Of a stretch of DNA of 64,000 nt, positions 1-7,807 are shown piece by piece; positions within the stretch are counted from its first letter, which is position 1, and each line of letters begins with the position of its first letter. The position numbers and the translations under genes were made by a program. Source of the DNA: Paenibacillus sp. Soil750 (lineage in GTDB: Bacteria; Bacillota; Bacilli; Paenibacillales; NBRC-103111); the NCBI RefSeq assembly GCF_001428045.1, contig NZ_LMSD01000042.1, positions 62,001 through 126,000 of the forward strand, given 5' to 3'. The notes beneath the pieces are model-generated. The model worked only from the letters and a program-made list of their open reading frames with translations. It had not been told where the DNA came from and did no database searches.

Positions 1-936
1 CATTCCCCGACTCGAGAGGTATAAAGCATTCTCTTTTTCCTGTCCTGCATGGGGCTTATAAATGAAAAGTGGCAACCGAAGGACAATAGCCTCGGTGATT
101 GTCAATCCTCCCGCTTTCGTAATGATACAGGCAGCTTGTGACATCCATTCGTGAACATTGTCCACGTATCCTAATATGCGAATACTAGGGTTCGTTGCAA
201 ATATTTCAAGTAATCTCTGACGTAACTTCTCATTGTGACCACAAATGACAACCAAACGAAATTGAGCAAACATGGCTAAGGCGCTAATCATGTCCTCCAT
301 ATAGCCATTTACGCTGTTATCCGTTGCCATGATGAGAATGAGATTTCCTTTGCGACCTCGAGCTTTAGAACTTTCCATAGCAAATTCTTGACGGATCGGA
401 ATGCCACTTACCCCTACGCGTTCCCTATTAACGCCATGAAAAACAATTTGCTGCTTTAATTCCTCTGTAGCCACATAATATTTATCGACATTCGGATGCA
501 GCCAACTCGCATGCAACGCGTAATCTGTAAGTACGGTGAAGTTTGGAATCCCCATCGAGCTGCATACTTCTGGGGCTGCCCCAAAGGGAAATGTATTAAC
601 GACAACATCAGGTTGCTCTTGCTGAATAAGCTCTTTTAATTTCTTTTGACCTAAATAGGTCATCGATTTCTGAAAGAGCGCGGTCTGCTTCGTTTCACGG
701 GTTAAGTAATAACACCAGCCATAGTAATCAAGACCAAACCGTGAACTTCTAACACTGGTGTTAATCAGTGTAGTCGTAATTAAATTGATGAACGGATGCC
801 CCTCTTTCATGAGGTTAACAATCTTCACATGCTCTATTCCTTGCTCTATGAATTGCTGATACAAGGCCTTGGAAGCCTGTAGATGACCATTCCCGTAGCT
901 CGCCGTAAGAATTAGTACACGAGGATTAGCGTTCAT
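1..936 (-). CDS. UgtP/MGDG-synthase-like glycosyltransferase, C-terminus cut by window edge
   Basis: The frame opens at an ATG preceded by an AAAGGTGG ribosome binding site and stays open to the window edge, so about 312 N-terminal residues are visible. The N-terminus reads VLILTASYGNGHLQASKAL, the glycine-rich acceptor loop of the MGDG synthase/MurG-like GT28 family. Further on there is a 'VLTDYALHASWLHPNVDKYYVATEEL' type segment (about residue 135-160) and KAGGLTITEAI (about 275-285), the nucleotide-sugar binding loop of the C-terminal Rossmann half. Family members such as B. subtilis UgtP transfer glucose from UDP-glucose to diacylglycerol at the inner membrane face to make glycolipid anchors for lipoteichoic acid. 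It lies 47 bp downstream of a BcrC-like gene, consistent with an envelope role. A galactolipid or other sugar donor is possible; substrate cannot be read from sequence. Confidence 0.85.
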   Translation of the reverse strand, partial: MNANPRVLILTASYGNGHLQASKALYQQFIEQGIEHVKIVNLMKEGHPFINLITTTLINTSVRSSRFGLDYYGWCYYLTRETKQTALFQKSMTYLGQKKLKELIQQEQPDVVVNTFPFGAAPEVCSSMGIPNFTVLTDYALHASWLHPNVDKYYVATEELKQQIVFHGVNRERVGVSGIPIRQEFAMESSKARGRKGNLILIMATDNSVNGYMEDMISALAMFAQFRLVVICGHNEKLRQRLLEIFATNPSIRILGYVDNVHEWMSQAACIITKAGGLTITEAIVLRLPLFIYKPHAGQEKENALYLSSRGM

Positions 937-983
937 GCAAATGGAGACCACCTTTCATCATCAACATCTCAGGAGAGCACTCC

Positions 984-1613
984 TTATTTCGTCGAAGTTT
1001 CGCGTATGTGTATATCTTTGCGACTCCACACTTTAGATTCTATCGCTTCATATAAGTGCATAATTGCTTCCAAACCCTTCTTTGCCCCTGTTGAGCGCAT
1101 AAAAAGCTGATGAACAGCAACCGCGGCAAGGATGCCAATTCCGGCACCAGCTAGTACATCTAATGGATAATGAACACCTGTCCATACGCGTGAGAACGCG
1201 ATACAGGCAGCTAAAAGCAGCCACACGGTTCCTTCTTTTCGACGAAATAACCAAATCGACATTGCAATCGTAAACGCCCCAATGGCATGATCACTTGGAA
1301 ATGAGGCATTCGCTGGGTGTTCAATCAATTGCAACACGGTATGTGTCACGAAAGGACGATCGCGGTAGAAATAATGCCCGATCAAACCACTGCAGCTCAA
1401 TGCAATTGAAGCAGATAATAGTGATTCTGCAACCATCTGCCGTTGGATCACATGCCTCGTAAACCAATACACAATAACGCCTACATAAAAAACATATTCG
1501 GCATAAGAGGCAAAAATACGCATAATGGGATTAAGAGCGGACAAGGTATGCCCAAGCTCATTAATCTGTTGAAACCATTGATAATCCAAATCTGAGATAC
1601 TCACAATCATCAT
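984..1613 (-). CDS. bcrC: PAP2-family undecaprenyl-diphosphatase (BcrC-like)
   Basis: The 209-aa protein has the acid-phosphatase type 2 signature in order: YRDRP (about 107), SFPSDHA (about 127), and SRVWTGVHYPLD (about 165), with several hydrophobic helices around them. PSDH rather than PSGH is the BcrC form. The enzyme dephosphorylates undecaprenyl pyrophosphate outside the membrane, recycling the lipid carrier for peptidoglycan and giving bacitracin tolerance. The ribosome binding site (AAAGAGG) touches the first ATG, so translation may really begin at the GTG nine bases further in (1604). It lies between a sensor kinase and a glycolipid transferase, all on the same strand. Family is clear; the exact polyprenyl substrate is inferred. 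Confidence 0.85.
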   Translation of the reverse strand: MMIVSISDLDYQWFQQINELGHTLSALNPIMRIFASYAEYVFYVGVIVYWFTRHVIQRQMVAESLLSASIALSCSGLIGHYFYRDRPFVTHTVLQLIEHPANASFPSDHAIGAFTIAMSIWLFRRKEGTVWLLLAACIAFSRVWTGVHYPLDVLAGAGIGILAAVAVHQLFMRSTGAKKGLEAIMHLYEAIESKVWSRKDIHIRETSTK

Positions 1614-1621
1614 CCTCTTTC

Positions 1622-1661
1622 GTTACTGAAGCTTCAAAGCCTCGTGTTGACTTTCAGTAAC
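1622..1661. repeat. Inverted repeat between kinase gene and bcrC
   Basis: GTTACTGAA (1622-1630) is matched by TTCAGTAAC (1653-1661), a 9-bp perfect stem around a 22-base interior. It fills most of the gap between the sensor kinase stop and bcrC. No T-run follows on the minus strand, so an operator or a processed mRNA hairpin is as likely as a terminator. Confidence 0.5.
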
Positions 1662-1694
1662 TTTACTTGATGAACATGAGAGGAAAATGAGAAA

Positions 1695-3119
1695 CTAAGC
1701 ATCCACGATTTGGTGGAGAGGGAAAGTCAGTTGTACACGAGTACCTTCACCTTCCACACTCGATATCGTCAGGCTTCCTTGGTAATTGAGAACAAGTTGC
1801 TTCGCTATCGCGAGACCAAGTCCCGTGCCTGCAATCTCCCGATTTCTCGCTTTATCGACCCTGTAGAAGCGATCAAATACGAAGGGTAAATCAGCTTCAG
1901 GAATCCCCATACCATGATCTTGTACAATAATTTGCACCTCATTTTTCAGGCGGATCCCTTCAATAACAATCTGCTTCTTCAAACTCGTGTATTTTACTGC
2001 GTTATCCAGAATGATCATGAGCATTTGCTCCACATGCAACGGATTCATCAGTATCATAACGTCTCTAATGGTTTCCGTGTTCGCAATAAATTCGAATTCA
2101 GTATGCATAACTTCAAAGCGTTTCAACGTCTCCTCAATGAGCGGCTCCAATTGGATTGGTATGATGCTATCGCTTATCAAGTTGGCTTCTACTTTCGTTA
2201 AAGTTAATAGCTCTTGTACCAACTTTTTCAAACGCCTAACTTCTTGAAGTGAAGCTTCCAAGGATTCATCAAGAACAGCAGGGTCTGATTTCCCCCAGCG
2301 ATTTAATAATGATAAATGGCCTTCCACGATCGTAATCGGTGTCCTCAGCTCATGTGAAGCATCTTCTACAAATTGTTTTTGCTGAAGAAAAGAATATTCA
2401 AGTTGATTCATCAATTCATTAAATAGCTTGGCTAAGCTAGATAACTCGTCACCATTTTGAATATCGGTAACACGTTCGGAAAGCCCTTTCTCTTTTACGC
2501 TGCGAATCGTTGACGCCAGTGCTCGTATAGGACGCATAAACTGCCTAGAAATGGCCAAACCACTGATCGCGCTGATAAACACCGCTAAAATACCACCGAT
2601 CAACATCACCCATAACAAGGTTTCACTGAAGTGATCGAAAGTTTCCAAGTTACTCGCCAGCTCTATTGTTCCAACGAAACTCCCAGCAACTAACGGACTG
2701 CGGTAAATGAGTATATGATCCTCTTTGTGCGTCGTCGTGTCGTAAAGCTCTGGAATAACCACTGACTTGGGTACAACCCAGTTCGTTACAAAATGGTTCG
2801 CAACGGCTACTAGCGGCTTCCCCTCCTTGTCGAGGATACGCACCAATTGGTTTTTTCCCGACATTTTCTCGATATAAAGCTGACTATCCACTATTGGAAA
2901 GTCGCTAGTTGCAGCTAATTTATCCTGGAAATAGTCTTGGAACTGTACCATATTGACTTGGATTTTATCTTCCTCTTGTTTCATCATCCACTGTTTCAGT
3001 ACTAAATATTGCGCAAAATTATAAGAGGCAAATAGCATGAAGATCAGCAAAGCAGCTCCCAGCATGAGCTTCCATTTGATAGGAAGACTTTGAATTGACC
3101 TACTTAAACGTCCTCTCAT
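1695..3119 (-). CDS. Sensor histidine kinase (HAMP-HisKA-HATPase)
   Basis: The 474-aa membrane kinase has a transmembrane helix near residues 17-38, an extracellular sensor of about 120 residues, a second helix near 168-190, a HAMP segment (about 192-243), the phospho-acceptor motif ASHELRTP (His about 257) and a HATPase domain with DNAVKYT, DHGMGIP and GTGLGLAIAKQ boxes. Its ATG overlaps the stop of the upstream response regulator by four bases (ATGA), so the two are translationally coupled. Architecture resembles ArlS/YkoH-type kinases. It is followed by bcrC and the glycosyltransferase on the same strand, which suggests a cell-envelope stress role, but that is inference from position only. 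Confidence 0.9.
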   Translation of the reverse strand: MRGRLSRSIQSLPIKWKLMLGAALLIFMLFASYNFAQYLVLKQWMMKQEEDKIQVNMVQFQDYFQDKLAATSDFPIVDSQLYIEKMSGKNQLVRILDKEGKPLVAVANHFVTNWVVPKSVVIPELYDTTTHKEDHILIYRSPLVAGSFVGTIELASNLETFDHFSETLLWVMLIGGILAVFISAISGLAISRQFMRPIRALASTIRSVKEKGLSERVTDIQNGDELSSLAKLFNELMNQLEYSFLQQKQFVEDASHELRTPITIVEGHLSLLNRWGKSDPAVLDESLEASLQEVRRLKKLVQELLTLTKVEANLISDSIIPIQLEPLIEETLKRFEVMHTEFEFIANTETIRDVMILMNPLHVEQMLMIILDNAVKYTSLKKQIVIEGIRLKNEVQIIVQDHGMGIPEADLPFVFDRFYRVDKARNREIAGTGLGLAIAKQLVLNYQGSLTISSVEGEGTRVQLTFPLHQIVDA

Positions 3120-3790
3120 CTCATCACGTATCCTATTCCCCGAACAGTTTGAATACAGCTATTTTCGCCATCTAGATCTAATTTGTTGCGTAAGTATCTC
3201 ACATACACATCAACCACATTCGTTTCTACCAGGGAATCAAATCCCCATACTTGGTCCAGCAGCATATCTCGTGTAAGAACTAGATGATGATTTTTCATAA
3301 ACATGACTAATAAATCGAACTCCCGCTTCGTCAGTTCAACAAGCTGCTTATCTTTATAAACCAACCTCGCATCCAAATCCACCGTTATATGTTGAAAAGT
3401 AAGCTGTGCATGCTGCACATTTCCCTCAAGCTCTATGCGGCGAAAGATAGCCCTGATACGTGCTAACAACTCTTCAATGGCAAAAGGCTTCGGAATATAA
3501 TCATCCGCACCGCTGTCTAAACCAGAAACACGATCCTCTAGACTATCCCTTGCTGTCAGCATCAGGATTGGCGTTTTTTTCGCAGCACGGATTCGTCGAC
3601 AGACCTCAATTCCGTTTATTTCAGGTAGCATGATGTCCAAGAGAATGAGATCCCAATCTTCTTGAAGAGCTAGTTCTAAGCCCGTTTTCCCATCGTAAGC
3701 AGCTTTCACAATGAAAGCTTCGTGTTCGAGTTCCAATTGGATGAATCGGACAAGATTTTTTTCATCTTCTATTAATAAAATGCGCTTCAT
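3116..3790 (-). CDS. OmpR-family response regulator
   Basis: The protein has a receiver domain (acidic pocket EDE near the start, phospho-acceptor in LILLDIMLP, conserved Lys in PKPFAIEELLAR) and a winged-helix DNA-binding domain (ELTKREFDLLVMF, then VVDVYVRYLRNKLD and TVRGIGYVMR at the end). Start choice: the GAGGGAG ribosome binding site directly abuts an upstream in-frame ATG (3799) but is nine bases from the ATG at 3790, so 3790 is preferred, giving MKRILLIEDE. It pairs with the adjacent sensor kinase through a 4-base overlap. It most resembles ArlR/YkoG regulators. Target genes are unknown; the following bcrC operon is a candidate. Confidence 0.9.
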   Translation of the reverse strand: MKRILLIEDEKNLVRFIQLELEHEAFIVKAAYDGKTGLELALQEDWDLILLDIMLPEINGIEVCRRIRAAKKTPILMLTARDSLEDRVSGLDSGADDYIPKPFAIEELLARIRAIFRRIELEGNVQHAQLTFQHITVDLDARLVYKDKQLVELTKREFDLLVMFMKNHHLVLTRDMLLDQVWGFDSLVETNVVDVYVRYLRNKLDLDGENSCIQTVRGIGYVMR

Positions 3791-3994
3791 AAGCGGCATC
3801 TCCCTCTACGTGCTATTCTTCTTACTATAGGCGATTTATATGAGATCTTTTTTTCCTTTCCGTTCTACTGCCCTTACTATAAGGATAAATCATGAGAATC
3901 TTATGAGAAAAAGAAAACGAACCTACCACCTTCACGAAGCATAACATGCATGGTCTATGCGTTTATAGCGATATGTAGAAAAGAGTGGTATCCC

Positions 3995-4081
3995 ATGACA
4001 TTAAAGAAAGCATTGCACGACGATTGGAGTCTTATTCTTCTTGATATTAGGTTACCTGGCATGAACGGTTTCCTTATCTAA
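3995..4081 (+). pseudogene. Scrap of a response-regulator receiver domain
   Basis: A 28-codon stretch on the plus strand reads ALHDDWSLILLDIRLPGMNG and then stops. It matches the phospho-acceptor core of receiver domains and resembles ALQEDWDLILLDIMLPEING in the regulator 200 bp away, but on the opposite strand. No upstream receiver N-terminus or downstream effector domain is present. The rest of 3791-4142 holds no gene that I can support, apart from the minus-strand promoter region of the regulator. It is probably a relic of a second regulator gene. Confidence 0.55.
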
Positions 4082-4142
4082 CAATATCCACTTCATTTTC
4101 ATGTTATCCTCCTAATAGTTAGTATGAAGCGTTGCTAACGAT

Positions 4143-4730
4143 TCAAAGAAATGCATGAATCAAAAATAAAATAGCAAAGATAAGTCCAAACCGCATATGC
4201 CATTTCCGATCAAGTCCTCGGTAACGAAACACCCCCGCGATAGGTACAGGCAGTAAAACAACTCCAGCTGCAAGACCGCTAATATGGGCAAAGTCTAACT
4301 TGAACTCATACAGAAAAGCTCCAATTATATGCAGTACGATAAGTCCGATTGCAAGAATAGCGAGCGGCGAATGCCATTTTCTCGTGATTCCAGTAAGGAA
4401 AATCGCACCTTTTTTTAAGAGTGAGCCATGCTTCATCCATCGTTTTTGGAGCAATGTCTTCAAAATGTAATAAGCCAATACAGCGAACAAAAGGATTCTT
4501 GCTTGCGATCCATAATTTTTTTATAGACCCTTGAATGCGCGATCGTGCCATTGTGAAGAAGTTAAATGATACATATTCCATGCGCCATAAATAACGAAGA
4601 CAAGCGTAATTGCGCAACTTAACAAAACCCACTTTTTATCTTTTGTCCATAGTGTCCTCAATTTCTGTTCCGCTCCCTCTTTCATACATTTCAGTGCCCA
4701 TAAGAACAACGGCATCATTAGTATCAACAT
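4143..4730 (-). pseudogene. Small multi-helix membrane protein split by an in-frame stop
   Basis: Two open segments (4521-4730 and 4143-4490) lie in the same frame, separated only by a TAA codon at 4521-4523 beside an A-run. Read through, they give about 195 aa with five or six hydrophobic helices. The helices contain spaced histidines (WHSPLAILAIGLIVLHIIGAF, and WHMRFGLIFAILFLIHAFL at the end), a pattern of b-type heme-binding membrane proteins such as cytochrome b561 or ferric-reductase-like families. No ribosome binding site is obvious for the second half. A nonsense mutation is the simplest reading; a sequencing error or two separate small proteins cannot be excluded. Heme binding is inference. 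Confidence 0.5.
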
Positions 4731-4899
4731 TACGTGATGAAGATGAGAAAAAAATGAGAATCATGTGTGAACCCCACAATAGAATTATTTCAAAAATTTA
4801 ATTTTGCTACTAGACGCCACTCCAAGTCACTCCACCTTATTTGAATATGATAATGGGTATGATCCAAGCCAATTCCCAGGTAAAGGTGCTGTGTTGACA

Positions 4900-5661
4900 A
4901 TGAGTCGTGCTAGAACAGTAGGCAGTAAATGGGTAAAAACGAAAGTTCTTTTACGCAATAAAGAACTTCGCAAATTTGTTCCGGAAACAAGGATCTACAG
5001 TCGGAATAACCTACTCCAGATGTTAATCAAATATAAGATGGTTTATGTGAAGCCCGACCATGGTACTGCCGGGAATGGCATTATCCGAGTGGTGAAAAGT
5101 GATAAATACCACTTTCAAGCCGGTAAAGTTGCTAAGACATTTGGAACGTTTCAAAACTTATTCGCTGCTCTGAACAAAGCCAAGTTAAAACGATTTTATC
5201 TAGTTCAGCAAGGCATTCATCTTCTAACCCATCAAAAACGAATATTCGATATACGTATTATGGTGCAAAAAAACCAGATAAAAACTTGGGAGACTACTGG
5301 TTATATCGGTCGTGTCGCGCATCCCAAAAAAATAGTGACGAACTTTCATAATAGCGGGAAGCCGTTACCCTTAGAATTGCTGCTTAGTTCCTATGTAAAT
5401 GGACAGAAGAAAAAAGATTATATCCATAGCCTGCGAAAATTAGGGTATCGAATTGCTAAGCATTATCAGACGAGTTATCCGGGATTCAAAGAGATTGGTA
5501 TCGACATTGGCATCGATAAAAAATTGAAACCATGGGTACTAGAAGTTAATACATCACCGGATCCCTTTATTTTCAACCAATTACATGATAAAAAGATGTT
5601 CTTCAAAGCTCTGCATTACGCGCGAGCAAACGGACGGTTCTTACGTCTGCGACGTAAGTAA
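4900..5661 (+). CDS. YheC/YheD-type ATP-grasp protein
   Basis: The protein begins MSRARTVGSKWVKTKVLL and contains KPDHGTAGNGIIRV (about 50-65), the ATP-grasp glycine-rich region, DIRIMVQ (about 120), and near the end EIGIDIGIDKKLKPWVLEVNT, the metal-binding ATP-grasp C-lobe. This matches the C-terminal half of the YheC/YheD proteins described as endospore coat-associated in Bacillus. Start: an AAAGGTG site lies 11 bases before this ATG. The frame is open back to a TTG at 4804, which would add 32 residues without a ribosome binding site. At 253 aa it is a short form with only the ATP-grasp module. The ligated substrate is not known for this family. Confidence 0.8.
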   Translation: MSRARTVGSKWVKTKVLLRNKELRKFVPETRIYSRNNLLQMLIKYKMVYVKPDHGTAGNGIIRVVKSDKYHFQAGKVAKTFGTFQNLFAALNKAKLKRFYLVQQGIHLLTHQKRIFDIRIMVQKNQIKTWETTGYIGRVAHPKKIVTNFHNSGKPLPLELLLSSYVNGQKKKDYIHSLRKLGYRIAKHYQTSYPGFKEIGIDIGIDKKLKPWVLEVNTSPDPFIFNQLHDKKMFFKALHYARANGRFLRLRRK

Positions 5662-5663
5662 AG

Positions 5664-5706
5664 TAAAACACTCCAATCCATGTAAACATGGAATTAGAGT
5701 GTTTTA
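5664..5706. terminator. Bidirectional intrinsic terminator
   Basis: TAAAACACTC (5664-5673) pairs with GAGTGTTTTA (5697-5706), with an inner CCATG/CATGG stem. It lies two bases after the ATP-grasp stop and ten bases from the stop of the convergent small gene, so it can serve both. Confidence 0.85.
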
Positions 5707-5715
5707 CTATTGCTA

Positions 5716-5904
5716 TTAAATTAAGACAAATCTAAGAATTTGGCGAATGAATAGAAATCTAAAAACGATAAAACCTCTCGCGTTCATGAATTTAATTCTT
5801 ATTCTAGTTAACCCTCTTGCCACAACTCGTGCATTAAAAACGGTTGTTGTTCCATTAGCATTTCTATAAACTATGCCATAAAACTGGTTGACTAAAAGCA
5901 TCAT
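5716..5904 (-). CDS. Uncharacterised 62-aa basic protein
   Basis: Not recognised. It is supported as a gene by an excellent AAAGGAG ribosome binding site seven bases from the ATG, a plausible TTGACA -35 box at 6001-6006, and a shared terminator at its 3' end. The product starts MMLLVNQFYGIVYRNANGTT and is strongly basic and hydrophobic in its second half (RGLTRIRIKF, then RFLFIRQILRFVLI), with no Cys and one possible membrane-associated helix. It is convergent with the ATP-grasp gene and separated from the HPr-like gene by that gene's terminator, so it is probably monocistronic. It could be a small membrane protein; I infer no function. Confidence 0.55.
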   Translation of the reverse strand: MMLLVNQFYGIVYRNANGTTTVFNARVVARGLTRIRIKFMNARGFIVFRFLFIRQILRFVLI

Positions 5905-6038
5905 ATATCAACTCCTTTCAAATGAGTTAATATATGATATTCACATGATTCATAGATGCGAGGGCTAGTTTCATAGATTAAACTTTATTAAAGTCACGAT
6001 TGTCAATTCCATAGAATAAGGTACGCTTACTTTGAGAT

Positions 6039-6079
6039 AGAAAAGAAACGAAAGGCAATTGGCCCTTCGCTTCTTTTCT
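6039..6079 (-). terminator. Terminator of the malate/tricarboxylate operon
   Basis: A 17-bp near-perfect stem (6039-6055 with 6063-6079, loop of 7) lies five bases after the HPr-like stop and is followed on the minus strand by a T-rich tail (TTTCTTTTCTATC). It closes the transcription unit that starts at tctC. Confidence 0.85.
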
Positions 6080-6083
6080 GTCT

Positions 6084-6326
6084 TCATTTAAAATTTAAAT
6101 TAAGACCATGTTTGTCAAAAATCCTCTTCATGACCTCAATGGCTTCCTTTTCATCAGGTCCATGAATATCAAGCTTGTACGCTTGATTGTTGAATAGCGT
6201 AACGCTCAAACCCAGAATGCTTTTCACATCAATAAACCTCGTGCCCACCTGAATGACAATACTGGATTGAAACTGATTCGCCGCTTGATTGATTTCTACA
6301 ATGGCTTTTGTTTCCAAACCACCCAT
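6084..6326 (-). CDS. HPr/Crh-like protein lacking the phospho-histidine segment
   Basis: The 80-aa protein aligns with HPr from about HPr residue 23 onward: NQAANQFQSSIVIQ matches the first helix and second strand, VKSILGLSVTLF matches the loop with regulatory Ser46 (KSIMGVMSL in HPr), and the C-terminal IHGPDEKEAIEVMKRIF helix follows. The region that carries His15 (IHARPA in HPr) is absent. A GGAGGG ribosome binding site precedes the ATG, so this is the genuine N-terminus. It should not pass PTS phosphate from enzyme I but could be a Ser46 target of HPr kinase, as B. subtilis Crh is (Crh has Gln at position 15). It lies 48 bp after the malic enzyme gene and before the operon terminator. Whether it binds CcpA is untested inference. 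Confidence 0.75.
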   Translation of the reverse strand: MGGLETKAIVEINQAANQFQSSIVIQVGTRFIDVKSILGLSVTLFNNQAYKLDIHGPDEKEAIEVMKRIFDKHGLNLNFK

Positions 6327-6374
6327 ACGAATCCCTCCACTTTAGTTCCATCGTTGGCATCCGTTTCGGTAGGA

Positions 6375-7802
6375 CTATTCCGCCTGTCGAAACTCACGCG
6401 GTATCCGTCGCGCTGTCCCTGTTTGAATAGCCGCACGGATGACGGCTTCACGAATCCGTCTAACTACTTCTTGATTAAATACACTTGGAATGATATATAA
6501 CTTGTTCAATTCCTGCTGTGTGACAACCGACGCAATCGCGGCGGAAGCGGCTAGCTTCATTTCTTCGTTGATCGTAGAGGCTTGGCAGTCCAAGGCCGCA
6601 CGGAATATACCTGGAAAGCAAAGCACATTGTTAATCTGATTCGGGAAATCCGAACGCCCCGTAGCAACGACACCCACGATATCTTCGATTTCATCGGGAT
6701 GAATTTCAGGCGTTGGGTTCGCCATCACGAACACCACAGGTTTAGCCGCCATCCGCTCAACATCAGCCCGCTTCAACAAGCCTCCTGCGGAGAGTCCGAT
6801 GAACACATCTGCTCCTTCGATGACGTCATGAAGATTACCTGAGCGCAGGTTAGGGTTCGTCCGCTCCGCGTATTCCGTCCAATGCGGGTTTGCGTACTCT
6901 TTCGTACGTACCAACGCACCTTCTCGGTCAACCCCGATCAGTTCCTTCACGCCTGCAGCAAGCAAAATGTTGGAGCAAGCCATCCCCGCTGCACCAATAC
7001 CGCAGACGACAACTTTAGCTTCACTAATCTGCTTGCCGACTACTTTCAATGCATTAATGAGCCCTGCATACAATACAACAGCCGTACCATGCTGATCATC
7101 GTGAAACACAGGGATGTCCAGTTCCTCACGCAGCCTCGCCTCAATCTCAAAGCATCGTGGAGAAGAGATGTCCTCCAGATTAATACCGCCGAAGCCTGGT
7201 GCCAAATTTTTGATAGTCGCGATGATTTCTTCAGTACTTTGCGTGCTTAAGCAAATTGGAAAGGCATCGACATCAGCAAACTGCTTGAACAACATCGCCT
7301 TGCCTTCCATGACAGGCATCGCCGCATAGGGTCCGATGTTTCCAAGTCCGAGCACGGCACTGCCGTCGGAAACAACAGCGACCGTATTTCGCTTGATTGT
7401 CAGCTTATAGGCGTTAGTCTCATCTTCATGAATAGCCATACAGACCCTGGCTACATCCGGCGTGTACACGCGGGAAAGATCATCCCTGTTCTGAATTGGT
7501 GATTTGGGCTTCATTTCAATTTTGCCACCGAGATGAAGCAGGAATGTCCGATCCGACACGTGAACCAGTCGTACACCAGCGAGATCCTTCATCCTAGCGA
7601 CAATACTGTCCAGCTGGGACTGTTCGGAAGCCGATACGGTAATGTCTCGAACCGTCCAATTCGCACCGGTTTGAATAACGTCAATCGCGATAACATCCCC
7701 GCCATTTTCGGTAATTACCGTAATTAATTGACCGAAATGGATTTGCTCTGTTAACAATTCCAGACGCAAAATAATACTTTTGCCAGCCATCGTATTTTTC
7801 AT
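6375..7802 (-). CDS. NAD(P)-dependent malic enzyme with N-terminal ACT domain
   Basis: The 475-aa protein has an N-terminal ACT-like regulatory domain (about 10-90) and then a malic enzyme core: SRVYTPDVARVC, the catalytic Lys/Tyr region, INLEDISSPRCFEIE with metal-binding acids, FHDDQHGTAVV (about 225) and a Rossmann fold VVCGIGAAGMACSNILLAAG (about 265-285), with GADVFIGLS and MANPTPEI following. It converts malate to pyruvate and CO2. This short, decarboxylating bacterial type with an ACT domain resembles B. subtilis YtsJ/MalS. The start has a GGAAGGG site. It lies five bases downstream of tctA, so uptake and catabolism of C4/C6 acids are co-transcribed. Cofactor preference cannot be called. 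Confidence 0.92.
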   Translation of the reverse strand: MKNTMAGKSIILRLELLTEQIHFGQLITVITENGGDVIAIDVIQTGANWTVRDITVSASEQSQLDSIVARMKDLAGVRLVHVSDRTFLLHLGGKIEMKPKSPIQNRDDLSRVYTPDVARVCMAIHEDETNAYKLTIKRNTVAVVSDGSAVLGLGNIGPYAAMPVMEGKAMLFKQFADVDAFPICLSTQSTEEIIATIKNLAPGFGGINLEDISSPRCFEIEARLREELDIPVFHDDQHGTAVVLYAGLINALKVVGKQISEAKVVVCGIGAAGMACSNILLAAGVKELIGVDREGALVRTKEYANPHWTEYAERTNPNLRSGNLHDVIEGADVFIGLSAGGLLKRADVERMAAKPVVFVMANPTPEIHPDEIEDIVGVVATGRSDFPNQINNVLCFPGIFRAALDCQASTINEEMKLAASAAIASVVTQQELNKLYIIPSVFNQEVVRRIREAVIRAAIQTGTARRIPREFRQAE

Positions 7803-7807
7803 ATTGG

